From positions 2,248,625 to 2,312,624 of the forward strand of contig JALMQS010000082.1 in assembly GCA_024734495.1 (NCBI GenBank): a DNA stretch of 64,000 nt. Direction: 5' to 3'. The position numbers were made by a program, and so were the translations under genes. The DNA comes from Forficula auricularia. Lineage: Eukaryota > Arthropoda > Insecta > Dermaptera > Forficulidae. Below are positions 31,150-41,989 of the stretch, in pieces; the first letter of the stretch is position 1, and each line of letters begins with the position of its first letter. Under the pieces are notes generated by a model. That model was given only the letters and a program-made list of their open reading frames with translations, had not been told where the DNA came from and did not search any database.

Positions 31150-32962
31150 GTCGGTGAAAACCTCCAAACAGGCACTAGAGTTCTAGGTTCTGAAAAGTCC
31201 CCCGCTGACTTCAAGCACTCTCTTATTGTCAATATATATAAGAGGAAAGGGGACAGAACAGATTGCACCAATTACCGAGGCATCTCCCTTCTCTGTGCAG
31301 CTGGTAAGATACTGGCAAGGGTGATCTCTAACCGTCTACAGCCTGCTCTGGAGTCAATCTTTCCAGAGAGTCAATCTGGTTTCCGCCCACACAGAGGGAC
31401 AACAGATATGATTTTCACACTCCGACAACTCCAGGAAAAAGTGAGAGAGCAACATTCCTCTATGTTTGCTATTTTTGTGGATCTACGGAAGGCATTCGAC
31501 ATGGTGAACAGGCAAGCCCTGTGGCTAATACTTTTAAGATTTGGCTGCCCTACAAAGCTAGTAAATATAATTGCCGATCTCCACATGAACAACGAGGCAC
31601 AAGTTATTGCAGGTGGTGATATCACCGAATCTTTCAATATTTCCAATGGTGTAAGGCAAGGCTGCGTATTAGCGCCTCTTCTTTTCAATATTTTCATGAC
31701 TGCGTTTCTCCTGTGCTTGGACCGAGTGCTTCAAGACCGTGGTATTGACATCCGATATCGCTTTGACAATGGATTACATAACCTTGCACGACTTAAAGTC
31801 CAGAAGAATGTACGCAAGAGATCCCTCACTGAGCTGCAATATGCAGATGACCTCGTTATTTTGGCCAACACAGCAGAAGAGGCGCAACGTATGATGGACA
31901 CATTTTCAAATGTATATTGCACTCTGGGGATGGAGGTAAACACTTCCAAAACCAAACTCCTTATTATGAGTTTTTATCCACCAACAACATCAGCCACACG
32001 TGGATGTATATCTATAGGTGGAGCCCCTGTCGAGACTGTTGAGCAATTCAACTACTTAGGTAGTCTGGTGACAGCGAATTGCGACTTGGATGCCGAAATA
32101 AGCCACCGTCTACGATGTGCATCACATGCCTTCTTTAAACTCCGGGAGAGAGTCTTTGGATGCAGTGACCTGACCATACATACGAAAGTCCTAGTTTTTC
32201 AAGCAGTTGTCTTATCCATCCTACTATACGGTAGTGAGTGCTGGGTAATATATAAAAAGCACGTTAAGGCCCTGGAAAAATTCCAAATGAGACTGCTGCG
32301 GAGTATTATGGGAATTAAATGGCAAGATTTCATCTCCAACAAGGAAATCCGTGAAAGAGCCAACTGCGATCCTATAGAGAACATATTGGCGCGCAATCAG
32401 CTGCGCTGGCTAGGGCATGTGTGCCGGATGTCTGATGGACGGCTCCCAAAACAAATCCTCTTTGGCGAGCTTTCAGATGGTCAGCGCTATCCTGGTGGTC
32501 AACTGAAGAGGTACAAAGATGTAATTCACTCCATAGTGAAGAAGGCTGGAATAGAGGACACATGGGAGTCTCTATGTCAAGACAGAGGCTCTTGGCGTAA
32601 CATCTGCCACAATAATTCCGGCATCTTTCCCAATCACACCAACTTAAGAACAGGCGGCACTGAGACATATATCTGTTCTCAATGCCAAAGAACCATCCGA
32701 TCTCGCATCGGTCTCTGGAGCCACCAACAGGCTCATGAACGAAGGCGGCAACGGGAATGAATTGAGTGAGGGAAGGATCTTCGGCAACGAAGAAATCCCG
32801 ACGACGACGACGAGAGTTCTAGGCCCTAGTAGTGTGGGGGTCGAACCCACTAAAAACACCTCCCTGAATGTTGCAACTGAGCAACGCTCATCTAGCAACT
32901 TATCTTTGCTGATTAATATCTCGGGTGTAAGGGTAAAGTCCAATGGCTTAACCCAAAGTTAA
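31150..32962 (+). mobile_element. 5'-truncated LINE with long open reverse transcriptase
   Basis: An uninterrupted frame runs from about 31150 to the stop at 32758-32760, over 530 codons. It shows DFKHSLIVNIYKRKGDR, NYRGISLLCAAGKILARV, SGFRPHRGTTDMIFTLRQL, FVDLRKAFDMVNRQAL (motif A), GVRQGCVLAPLLFNIFM, LQYADDLVILANTAEEAQ (YADD catalytic box), YLGSLV, LYGSECWVIYK, and a C-terminal CSQCQRTIRSRIGLWSHQQ AH zinc-finger-like end (CxxC...HxxxH). Endonuclease and 5' end are missing. The open frame means a recent or selected copy. It lies in the ROMO1 downstream intron. Clade (APE-type, I/RTE-like) not fixed. Confidence 0.9.
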
Positions 32963-33009
32963 ATTTTTTGCTTCTTCTTGTGTCGACCACATTCAATAAC
33001 ATTTCTCCA

Positions 33010-33701
33010 TTAAGTCACCAAATCAGATGGCTTTAATCTTTCAAGTCTCCGGAGCATGAATGGAGTTTCCTCCATCATGCTACGGATAACTGGATTTGTA
33101 TGGCTCATGATTCGCTGAGCATGACTGTTGGCATACTTGGCCACCACCTCGCTGACAAGCTCCACCTTCAAATCTCTGTGCAGATTGTCATTTCGAATAA
33201 ACCAAGGAGCATCCACTATGCTTCTTAGCACCTTGTTTTGGAAAGTTTGTATAATTTTAATATTGGTTTTTCTTGTACAGCCCCAGAGTTGGATGCCATA
33301 CATCCACACTGGCCTTAACACTTGCCTGTAGATTAGTAGCTTATTTTCTATTGTTAGCTGCGATGTTCTTCCAAGCAACCAGTACATTTTTCTGAGCTTG
33401 ATGTTGAGCTCCGTTTTTTTTCTTTTTAACATGCTCCTTCCATCTAAGATTTGTATCCAAAGTCATACCCAAATATTTTGCAGTATTTGAATAAGGTACA
33501 AGCTGCCCATTGATATTTACTCTCACCGTTTGGAAATTTATATTTGTAAAGTTTAGATGTACTGATTTGGCTTCATTAAGCTTTATTCTCCACCTTTGTG
33601 TCCAATCATCCACTATGTTTAGTGATCTTTGCAGCTTCTCTGCTGACCCCACCGAATCCTTATCCGTCGCCATGATGGCATTTAAAACATGTTTCACCTA
33701 G
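33010..33701 (-). pseudogene. Jockey-like LINE 3' half, frameshifted
   Basis: Two minus-strand frames: 33341-33697 with ATDKDSVGSAEKLQRSLNIV and NTAKYLGMTLDTNLRWKEHV; 33010-33432 with MYGIQLWGCTRKTNIKIIQT and VLRSIVDAPWFIRNDNLHRD, ending LKPSDLVT. These are the post-catalytic RT and tail of jockey-clade LINEs. The shift is within a poly-lysine (A-rich) run near 33420. Truncated at its 5' side by repeat sequence at 33700. Confidence 0.85.
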
Positions 33702-33871
33702 AACCTACACCAATCTCCCTAAACAAAATTAATAATTGTGGCTTCTCTAAAGCTTTCTGTTATGATTAAATTTTGAAAAAATACTAAATTATTTGCAGAA
33801 TTTATAAAACCTACTTATTTATAATTCCAACAATTGTTAGGGGTGATATTTTGGGAAACAATTCATTTTAA

Positions 33872-34563
33872 GGTAGTTGTTTCGCGACAATACTAGCAAA
33901 AGGCTTAATTCTAGAGTATATAGAACAGACAATAAGGATTCATAATTTATAAGCCCAAAACTTTTTGCTGATTATGTACCACTACTAGCCAATCCCGTGC
34001 TCGTTTGACAAATCTGGCAACACTGTCCGAGCTTGTATAAATTTTATCATAGATAAAGTACATTATAAAGGAAGATTTATAAACAAAAAGTTCTTTAATA
34101 AACGATTGAAAGCTGTTGCGACAATGGCTGAAGCGAAAAAACTTAAAAAAATTACTATAGTTAACCCACTTTTTAGGTTAAATAAATGCGTTGTTGCCAG
34201 CTTGTTTTTAGTGTAAATTTTTCATTATTTATTAATTATTATCTGAGAAACTGTGTTGTAACTATGAATTAAAATTTTCTTAAAAAATGTATTAGGTATT
34301 GTTTAATGTTGGTTTAGTTTTTTAAAACACTGGTAAGAAGAGTTTCTTAATTATAATTAAATATGTATGTAAACTTTCCGATATCCCCCGTGTATAGTGC
34401 AATGTATAAGGGTCTGAAAAACTATCTTTGAAATTTAATATCTCCGGAACTATATTGTTCATAAATTTTGTTTTGCCACCAATCGATACAGAAGTATTTT
34501 AATAATAATCTGTATAAATTTCAAAAAAATCCTAAGAAAACACATATAGTTCAAACAACTACC
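33872..34563. mobile_element. TTAA-flanked element, 692 bp
   Basis: Inverted ends GGTAGTTGTTT and AAACAACTACC sit between TTAA at 33868-33871 and 34564-34567. TTAA duplication is the mark of piggyBac-type insertion, though the ends do not start with the usual CCC. A second, larger copy in opposite orientation is at 51824-53312. No transposase. Confidence 0.7.
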
Positions 34564-34727
34564 TTAACAAGATTTTTGTGGAATTTTGAAAGAAAAGTCA
34601 CAGTTTGAAAAACACCCTTGTGTAATTGATGAAATTAAACAGAGTACAAATAATAATACAATTTGATTTAATCATTACTTAATGAATATATATTATATAT
34701 ATAACCTAACTACATCCAATTTTCTAA

Positions 34728-34931
34728 CTATTCTATTTCATTTGGACTTGATTGTTCTTTTTCCAGCATTTGTTTTTCCCATTGTTCAATTAGAAAATTG
34801 GCCTCTGCTTCATGTTGCTGTAGTTTCCGCTGCCTTGCATACGGCTGGTAATATTTGATAAAGACATAAGTCCCGCTGGTTATTCCAAAGCCAATGAGGG
34901 AGAGCTTCAACAGATTCAGCGGCTTGCCACT
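34728..34931 (-). CDS. Terminal exon of a small single-pass membrane protein
   Basis: After a TTTTTAG acceptor the minus strand encodes SGKPLNLLKLSLIGFGITSG, TYVFIKYYQPYARQRKLQQH, then an acidic tail EAEANFLIEQWEKQMLEKEQ SSPNEIE and a stop. It has one hydrophobic helix with a GxxxG (GITSG), then YYQP and a charged coiled-coil-like tail. ATP synthase subunit e and small respiratory-complex assembly factors share this layout, but I cannot assign it. The internal exon at 48740-48847 is in phase with it. The whole lies in a TE-free island of about 300 bp. Strong as an exon, weak as to name. Confidence 0.6.
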   Translation of the reverse strand, partial: SGKPLNLLKLSLIGFGITSGTYVFIKYYQPYARQRKLQQHEAEANFLIEQWEKQMLEKEQSSPNEIE

Positions 34932-35098
34932 CTAAAAACAAATCAACAAAAATTCATTTCAAAAGGCGTTCAGATTAAATAAATAACATAATCAGTAGAT
35001 CTACTGAATAATATATATATAAAGAAAAGAATAGAGAAATATGGACAAGAATAAGATGAGGAACAATTACTTAATAGAGTAGGTAAACTAAACAAATC

Positions 35099-35240
35099 GT
35101 CGGCTTAGAGTGTAAACCTGCTAAATCCATTTTTTATCATATATGAGATATTAATACCTTTCGAAAGAAAAAGAGATGCAACATCGTCCAAGTAAAACTG
35201 CTACTTAAAATTACGATCGTAAGTTGTAGAAAAAAAATTG
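35099..35240. mobile_element. Truncated copy of the CGTCGGCTTAGAG element
   Basis: Begins CGTCGGCTTAGAGTGTAAAC and then contains CTTTCGAAAGAAAAAGAGAT and CAACATCGTCCAAGTAAAAC, the inverse of 9090-9160. The right end is missing. Confidence 0.5.
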
Positions 35241-35496
35241 TTCAACTCTTGAAAGGGCCAACCCTTTTAACATGTAATCAGGACTTAACATTATATCGGG
35301 CACCGGATTTTATAGGGGGGCGAGAGAAAAACAGCTTTTAAATCTATTCTCTCTTTAATTTTCAAAGTTATCTGCAACTAAGCTTTATTTACGAATATTA
35401 TTATACAGTTTATTCATTTAATAGAATACAAGGCTTTAATAAATACTAAATTTTATAGATAAGTTATTTTATGCGTAAGCAGAAACGTTCTTTTAA

Positions 35497-36413
35497 TATT
35501 ATTATTATTATTATATATATTTTTTTTTGTTCCTTTGGTCTCGGTGGACACCATTTGGCCATCATTTGTACTTAATATAGGAGTCACTCATTTAATTTAT
35601 TCATTCAAAATGTTCAATTTATATAAATAATTTAAGTGAAATTATGAATTTTACTATTTCTTTAGTCATTTCATTTTCATTGAATAAGTGATATAAAATG
35701 GTTCTATGCTCATTGGAAATGAAATACATCGCGAAATCTCAGAATAAAATTTATCAATTTTATGCTTTGTATTTATACAATTTAGTACCAGGTGGTTAAT
35801 ATCGCCGATTTCGCCATAGTTACATAAAGGATTGTCCTTTATTTTCATTTGGAATAGGTGTTTAGGAGTTGTTCTATGTCCCAATCTTAATCGTAATAGG
35901 AGAGATATAATTTTTCTATTGAGTGTTATATCATTATACCACGGTTTTTTGGGTATTGTTGGAATAATTTTGTATAAATGTGAGCCTTTGATTTTGCTCG
36001 ATTCTCTCCATTCTTGTTGAAATGTTGACAATATGTTTCCTTTAATTCTACAAACACCATTTGGATTGGAGATTTCTATTTCAAATAATATTTCTCCTAT
36101 TTGTATCGCATCCTTTGCTAGTTTATCAACTGTTTCATTTCCCTTGATTCCCACATGACTTGGAATCCATAAAAATCTTATATCCTTTTTAGTTTCTATT
36201 AGTTTGTTTATTATTTGATATATTAAATAATTCTGATTTTTTTCCAAAATTTTCCATATCTAAAAGTACACTTTTTGAATCGGAAATAATCAGGAATTTT
36301 TCATTGTTTTTACAAGAATTGATATAATCCAAAGTCTTGAGAATAGCCATCGCTTCGACTGTAAATATAGATACATCTTTCCTCAATTTAAACTGTTTGT
36401 AAAAACCTGTGTT
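35497..36413 (-). pseudogene. I-clade LINE 3' end with RNase H
   Basis: The minus strand reads SIFTVEAMAILKTLDYINSC and FLIISDSKSVLLDM (RNase H active-site segments), shifts frame at about 36220, then DIRFLWIPSHVGIKGNETVD KLAKDA (the conserved SHVGIxGNExxDxxAK motif), LLLRLRLGHRTTPKHLF and a Cys-His finger CNYGEIGDINHLVLNC. The 3' UTR ends in an ATT/TAA repeat near 35500, as in I elements. Frameshifted and 5'-truncated. Confidence 0.85.
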
Positions 36414-36419
36414 TTCGTG

Positions 36420-37430
36420 ATAAAAAAATTAGTTTAATATATTTTATAAATAATATACACTTGAGGACAAAAAAATCGAGCCACCTACTCTCTTTTTCTA
36501 AAACTTGACTTATTTCAGGTTCTAGGCATCGGATTGGAATAAAAAAGGTGTCATAAGTTAGAGAATTTATTACAGTTTAATAAGAAATAAATTGTTACAT
36601 TTTGTACACACATTTTTTGATATATGGAAAAAAATACGAACATAAGCAAACTTTGTAATTTTAAGATAAAGAATAATTTCATTATTTTTAAAATTTATCT
36701 TACATTTTATTTTTCTCAATAAATTTAATTTAATTTAATACAGAAATTTAGAATTAAACATAAGGTACACTTTATTTCCAATATCTTAAAATTACAAAAA
36801 TGCCATAATAATAATAATAATATATAATAATAATATATAATGCCATAATGCCATAAATGACATAATAGATAGATCTGATGATTATATTACACATTAAAAA
36901 TGTGCAATCTAAGAGAGCTTAAGCTGAAACTTTTCCTTCGATAAAAGGATTTCATTAAAAGAACTTGTCACGGAAAACATAGCCAGGAATCGAATGACTG
37001 ACCTTTACATTGCAAGTGTAAAAAATAATTTGAAAATATTTAATATGCCGAGGGTAGCAGAGTTGTTGATTCTGAAGGAGAAATCAATAAGATTGTTCTC
37101 TGGTTGACGCAGATAAACGTACTATGTTTACTTTGATCAAAAAGTTTCAGGAATTTATTCAGAAAATCAAAAATACAAATTTATTCATCAAAATCGATAT
37201 TGTCCCATTCAAAGTACTCCCGCCATCGACTGCAGTCCACTTAAGCAAGAAACAAGAAAGAAGAAAAAATTGAAATATTAAATGAGAAACAAAGTTGAAA
37301 TGTAACACACAAGTTTGTACTAATAAACTGCACCCCTGTGCCAAAATTTCTGGACTAAACTATTAGCTGACAAAAATTGTCATATCTGCAAAATGTTCAC
37401 TTATCGAATCTAGATAAAGTTTTTAATATT
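36420..37430. other. AT-rich sequence with an R2-like fragment
   Basis: No gene. ATAATAATA microsatellites at 36805-36850. R2-family words TGCCGAGGGTAGCAGAGTTG and TTGTTCTCTGGTTGACGCAG at about 37045-37110 are a diverged copy. A dispersed AAAAAAATCGAGCCACCT segment at 36470 has no second copy that I could find. Confidence 0.4.
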
Positions 37431-37910
37431 TTTACTTTACCATACAGTGTATGGTCAAGTATTGTAATCGTGCATGAAAAAAGTGTTTTTTTTCCTTCTT
37501 TTTTTCGAAATATCTCAAAAACGACTGAAACTATTTTGATTAAAAAAATTGAGCAAAACCATGGCATTTCGGTCTACAAAAAGCTCTAATAAGTGAACAT
37601 CGAAAAAATTATATTTTTCGAGATAATAATTGTTATGTCAAAATGTCTGGTTGTCTGGGCGTTACCAAATTTTTGTGGACGAGCTAGCTCAAAAACTAGT
37701 GTGAATATGGAAGCAAAATTTCACACGTAGTTTTGGTCCATTGAGATTAAGAGCTGATTAGATTTTGGTGCATATCGATCCAAAATTAAGGGGGGGTGGA
37801 GAGGGGGGGGGGGGGGTTAAAAATTAAAAATCTAGGCCATTTGAGCAAACTCAACCAAATTTTGTATACATAATCAGCGGGCCTCCAGAAGTCTAAAAAT
37901 GCAAAAACTA
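37430..37910. mobile_element. Helitron-like internal segment
   Basis: TTTACCATACAGTGTATGGT, CAAGTATTGTAATCGTGCAT, CGAAATATCTCAAAAACGAC, CCATTTGAGCAAACTCAACC and GGGCCTCCAGAAGTCTAAAA occur here in the same order as in 14406-14650 (inverted), 17262-17350 and the array at 39990-41230. No terminus present. Confidence 0.45.
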
Positions 37911-37929
37911 ACCGCTTAAAATGGGGAAC

Positions 37930-38570
37930 TGTGGAGCACTCTAATTACCAAAAAGGAATCCTGGGTTAAATGAACTAGATCCATGGTTCAATTCCCGGGG
38001 GTGGGTGAACCCAACCATTCTTACATGTAATAAAAATTATCCTTAACAGCTTGGATTTACTAGAAGTCAATCTCTTGAGTACTTTCTTTCTTCTTCAGGG
38101 CTTAAAAGTGTCAATGGATGAAGCTTCAGGGTACTTACTCGTCTAATCTATCTATGTTTTCTGTTTTGTCAGATTAAAAGAGTAGGTAGCCCATAGCCCC
38201 AGCAAGCAGGGGTCCAGGTGCCCCCATGAAACCCGGACCCGGCCATGGCATTTTTTTATTATTCCACTTCATAAAAAACACATACTCATTTCATAATATG
38301 AGGCCCCTTTCAGATTTTGGGCCCCGGGGCCGAAATTTCATGCGGGAGCTATGAGGCAGCCTATGAATGCTTCATGCAGTGACACTTTTAAGCCCCGAAG
38401 AAGAAAAAAGTAGACAAGAGATTGACTTCTAGTAATCTGAGCTGTTAAGGATAATTTTTGTTACATGTAAGAATGGTTGTGTTCACCCCCCCCTGGGAAT
38501 TGAACCATGGCTCTAGTTCATTCAAGCCAGCATTGCTTTTAGTACTCAGGGTAGTCCACAGTTCCTTTTT
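37930..38570. repeat. Long inverted repeat with a hAT-like insert in the loop
   Basis: Arms of about 200 bp: GGAACTGTGGAGCACTC...CCATGGTTCAATTCCC, ACATGTAATAAAAATTATCC and AGAAGTCAATCTCTTG reappear inverted at 38370-38570. The loop has TAGGTAGCCCATAGCCCC and GAGCTATGAGGCAGCCTATG as imperfect inverted ends of a GC-rich insert (about 38184-38367). Confidence 0.55.
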
Positions 38571-38949
38571 GCCCCCCCCTCAACCAAAAATCTGGGTACG
38601 CCCTTGTATATCAATATTTGGATTCTTAACTTTTGATTTCTTTCAAATAAATAGATAAATTATAAAAATGAACCATTCTAGGACGGATTCAGAAAAAACA
38701 ATCTCTCGTGATTCTTTTATAAATTTCAGCTCTGCGCTATTATCGGCGGCAATTTGATTTTTTTAAAACTAATTTTTTTTTAACCAATAGATGATTTAAT
38801 TTAGTTCAATTACGGCCTCTTGAATCCACCGGCAACGCTAATCTAATCATTTATTGCTAAAATTAATTTAATCTAGAAGAATAAAAATGAAATAAGTGAA
38901 ATGAGCTGAAATATTAAAAAAAATCATTAAATAATTTAAATTGAAAGTT

Positions 38950-39090
38950 TCTTTTTGCCGACAGTAGAACAATTTATATGTATATTGAAGGAGACAATAA
39001 AATAGTGTGTCTTCTGGAATTATAAATTTTTAATTTATTTATAACGAGAGACTATAGTCTCGAGAGCTTTGGCCTCTTCATCAATCTATT
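38950..39090. repeat. Dispersed repeat (GCCGACAGTAG / ATAACGAGAGACT family)
   Basis: Blocks TTGAAGGAGACAATAAAATA, GTGTCTTCTGGAATTATAAA, TTTATAACGAGAGACTATAG recur at 59515-59645 and inverted at 41389-41490. The hinge here has lost CTGATGA (reads TTGATGA on the minus strand). Confidence 0.5.
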
Positions 39091-39268
39091 CCTGTGAATC
39101 AATCAGTGCCGTGTTGTAATGTAGGGTTCTTCGGGCCCATGACGGTATATATATATCCCCCCCCTCTAAAATAAACTTTACTATAGAAAACATAAGAAAA
39201 TAGATAAATAATATATAAAATTATCAACATATTACCTACATATTAAAAATTTAGTGAAAAATATATTA

Positions 39269-39708
39269 TTAGATATGTAATACTTTTTTCCTAGATTTTT
39301 CTTTGGCAAAATCTTGTATTAAATCGTTGCAATTCAATATTTTAAATGCTTCATTTTCTATATTATAAAGTATAGATAACCCGAGGGGTGAACGGCGATT
39401 GGAAGTAGGTGTACACGATATTAGCTCACGGTTCACCCCTCGAGATAACCCATCTAGCCTTTCCGGTCCCATACTTGATCTTAAATAATTTTTTATTTTC
39501 TTTAGTACAGAGAAAGATGTCTCCAGAAGCATTTGATATTGGAATTGTCATATATATTTCTAGTAATGCTGAAATGTTTGGGAAATATCGCCTTAACATT
39601 TTGAACAGTTACAAACATTTCGGAAATAGTCTTTTTATCCAATGTTTTATACAATTTAATAATAAAACTAAGATACGAGGTAGGTTTCACAAAAAAGAAA
39701 TAAAACAA
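39269..39708 (-). pseudogene. hAT dimerisation domain interrupted by a MITE
   Basis: The minus strand carries the same domain as 4975-5281: KKTISEMFVTVQNVKAIFPK, ITRNIYDNSNIKCFW, FSVLKKIKNYLRSSMGPERL DGL, then a 61-bp MITE plus its duplication, then LSILYNIENEAFKILNCNDL. Frameshifts precede the FSVL block. Related sequence on both sides of the MITE reveals the original target. Confidence 0.75.
39382..39442. mobile_element. CGAGGGG MITE, copy 1 (61 bp)
   Basis: Ends CGAGGGGTGAAC and GTTCACCCCTCG; exact 8-bp duplication AGATAACC at 39374-39381 and 39443-39450. The uninterrupted target is visible, inverted, at about 5163-5182. Shortest of four copies; it keeps only GGAAGTAGGTGTACACGATA between the ends. 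Confidence 0.93.
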
Positions 39709-39840
39709 AATTGAGTTTTGAGTTCGATATATTTCGGGGGTTAGCCCATCATCAGGAGTCTAAGAAACCTACCTCGTATCTTAGTTTTATTATTATATTA
39801 AAATGTTTCACCTAGAACCAACACCGAACTCCTTAAAAGT
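39660..39840. repeat. Palindromic repeat with hammerhead-like hinge
   Basis: AAACTAAGATACGAGGTAGG and CCTACCTCGTATCTTAGTTT are exact inverted copies about 90 bp apart. Between them lies the minus-strand hammerhead-like core. The right flank TGTTTCACCTAGAACCAACA is shared with 14115, 33690 and 47262. Confidence 0.6.
39732..39755 (-). ncRNA. Hammerhead-like core
   Basis: CTGATGA, T, GGG/CCC stem II with loop CTAA, GAAA, palindromic TATA, then TC. This is the most compact example in the window. Stem I pairing is weak (two bases). Confidence 0.45.
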
Positions 39841-39989
39841 TATTTTATACAATTCACGAAAATGATTAAATTCATTCTCTAAATTTTTTTCGTCCCCAAT
39901 ATCAACATTATACCTACTTTTTTTAGGGTTCTCAATGAATATTGATATTTTTACCTTGCCATATAGGGTATGGTCAAGTATTGTAATCG

Positions 39990-41230
39990 TGGGAGGGGGG
40001 GGGTCAAAAATTGAAAATCTTGGCCATTTACCAAACTCAACCAAATTTTGTATAAATAATCAGTGGGCCCCCAAGAGTCTAAAAATGCAAAAAAACTAAC
40101 CACCCAAAATGGGGGGGGGGGTGTATAGTCAAAAAATGAAAATATAGGCTCTTGTACCAAACTCAGCCAAATTTTGTATACATAATCAGTGGGCCGCCAG
40201 GAGTCTAAAAATGCAAAAACTAACCACCCAAAATGGGGGGGGGGATGTATAGTCAAAAAATGAAAATATAGGCTCTTGTACCAAACTCAACCAAATTTTG
40301 TATACATAATCAGTGGGCCGCCAGGAGTCTAAAAAATGCAAAAACTAACCACCCAAAATGGAGGGGGATGTATAGTCAAAAAATGAAAATATAGGCTCTT
40401 GTACCAAACTCAACCAAATTTTGTATACATAATCAGTGGGCCGCCAGGAGTCTAAAAATGCAAAAACTAACCACCCAAAATGGGGGGGGGGGATGTATAG
40501 TCAAAAAATGAAAATATAGGCTCTCGTACCAAACTCAGCCAAATTTTGTATACATAATCAGTGCGACCCCAAAAGTCTAAAAATGCAAAAAAACTAACAA
40601 CCCAAAATGGGGGGGGGGGGGTGTATAGTCAAAAAATGAAAATATAGGCTCTTGTACCAAACTCAGCCAAATTTTGTATACATAATCAGTGCGACCCCAA
40701 AAGTCTAAAAATGCAAAAACTAACGACCCAAAATGGGGGGGGGGTATAGTCAAAAAATGAAAATATAGGCTCTTTGTACCAAACTCAGCCAAATTTTGTA
40801 TACATAATCAGTGGGCCCCCAAGAGTCTAAAAATGCAAAAACTAACGACCCAAAATGGGGGGGGGGGGGGTGTATAGTCAAGAAATGTAAATATAGGCTC
40901 TTGTACCAAACTCAACCAAATTTTGTATACATAATCAGTGGGACCCCAAGAGTCTAAAAATGCAAAAAACTAACGACCCAAAATGGGGGGGGGGGTGTAT
41001 AGTCAAAAAATGAAAATATAGGCTCTTGTAACCAAACTCAACCAAATTTTGTATACATAATCAGAGCGACCCCAAAAGTCTAAAAATGCAAAAAAACTAA
41101 CGCCCAAAATGGGGGGGGGTGTATAGTCAAAAAATGAAAATATAGGCTCTTGTACCAAACTCAACCAAATTTTGTATACATAATCAGTGCGACCCCAAAA
41201 GTCTAAAAATGCAAAAACTAACCCCTTCCC
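39990..41230. repeat. Ten-unit 125-bp tandem array of Helitron interior
   Basis: Unit: GTCAAAAAATGAAAATATAG, GCTCTTGTACCAAACTCAAC, CAAATTTTGTATACATAATC, AGTGGGCCGCCAGGAGTCTA, AAAATGCAAAAACTAACCAC then a run of 7-14 G. The GTCAAAAA words start near 40002, 40129, 40252, 40376, 40500, 40629, 40749, 40877, 41002 and 41127. Single units are found inside the Helitron-like elements at 37800, 42780-43020 and 55920-56040. The long minus-strand frames here are by-products of the 125-bp repeat. Confidence 0.85.
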
Positions 41231-41388
41231 TACATGATTATAAATAATTTTATTAAATATTAAATATAAGTGAGGGGGCCAGGTTGTATGGTGGATGGCC
41301 ACATCAGAACAAGTCAGCTTATTTTTATCTCCGGCTGACCAGACCCCTTTTTTTCCGGGCTCCGGGCACTGGAATCAATTGTAATAGA

Positions 41389-41490
41389 CTGATGAAGAGG
41401 GCAAAGCTCTCGAAACTATAGTCTCTCGTTATAATTAAATTAGAAATTTATAATTGCACTAAAAGACACACTCTTTTATTGTCTCCTTTA
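41389..41490 (+). ncRNA. Hammerhead-like core with repeat body
   Basis: Core 41389-41415: CTGATGA, AGAG/CTCT stem, C, GAAA, CTATAG, TC; stem I AGA/TCT. The following body is the 38950 family in inverse. The bulged base here is next to GAAA, not after CTGATGA. Confidence 0.4.
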
Positions 41491-41514
41491 ATTAAATATA
41501 TTTAATCAATTTCA

Positions 41515-41708
41515 TTATAATGCATTAGAAAGAATTACAACAAACCATTTTGATGGATTTTGATTACTATTTTTTGAATCTTTGTCAGAAGACGGTTCTT
41601 CCTTTTTATCCAAAATCTGCTCGAAGACAGGTTTCCAAATATAGACTCCCCAAGAATTCCGACGAAAGTCACAATAGCCAAATCGAAAACTCGCTTGGAA
41701 ATGAACAT
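41515..41708 (-). CDS. PIGBOS1: PIGBOS1-like mitochondrial microprotein, frame broken
   Basis: After a TTTTATTTCCAG acceptor and one base, ATG opens a frame reading MFISKRVFDLAIVTFVGILG. At the CCCC (plus) run 41648-41651 the frame must shift by one base; the continuation reads GVYIWKPVFEQILDKKEEPS SDKDSKNSNQNPSKW and on to a stop at 41515. Human PIGBOS1 (54 residues, outer mitochondrial membrane, contacts ER CLCC1 in the unfolded protein response) has a hydrophobic N-terminus followed by GGVYIFQPVFEQ. One extra G in the run restores an unbroken alignment, so this is a sequencing or assembly slip or a fresh pseudogene. An intron directly before the start codon fits a 5' UTR exon upstream. Confidence 0.75.
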
Positions 41709-41989
41709 TCTGGAAATAAAAATATATGTTGAAATATGGAGATATTGGTAAATATAAATAGATAAAGAGGCAATTTCCCGGTATTTTCCGTCCCTTATAC
41801 ATCTTGCTCACCCCTTAGTTGTTAAACATGAATCGAAAATTGTCTGGAATTTTGAAATTGCATAGAAAAAAGGCGAAAAATCTCCCAGTTAAGGTTATTC
41901 CGGCGTTTTGTATTATCTAGAAACCTTGTCTGGCCGTCCCACGGAGCAACCCTCCGATTCCTGCCGGAAACGCGCGAGGATTTAATTAT

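Noticed and set aside
32644..32943. Minus-strand frame of 99 codons
   Set aside because: Shadow of the plus-strand LINE frame and its 3' UTR.
34130..34215. Peptide MAEAKKLKKITIVNP in the TTAA element
   Set aside because: The second copy at about 53040-53075 gives a different, stopped peptide, so no coding constraint.
39951..41302. Long minus-strand frames with repeated FAFLDSWGPTDYVYKIWLSL-type peptide
   Set aside because: They are translations of the 125-bp tandem repeat; units change frame and the repeat is non-coding elsewhere.
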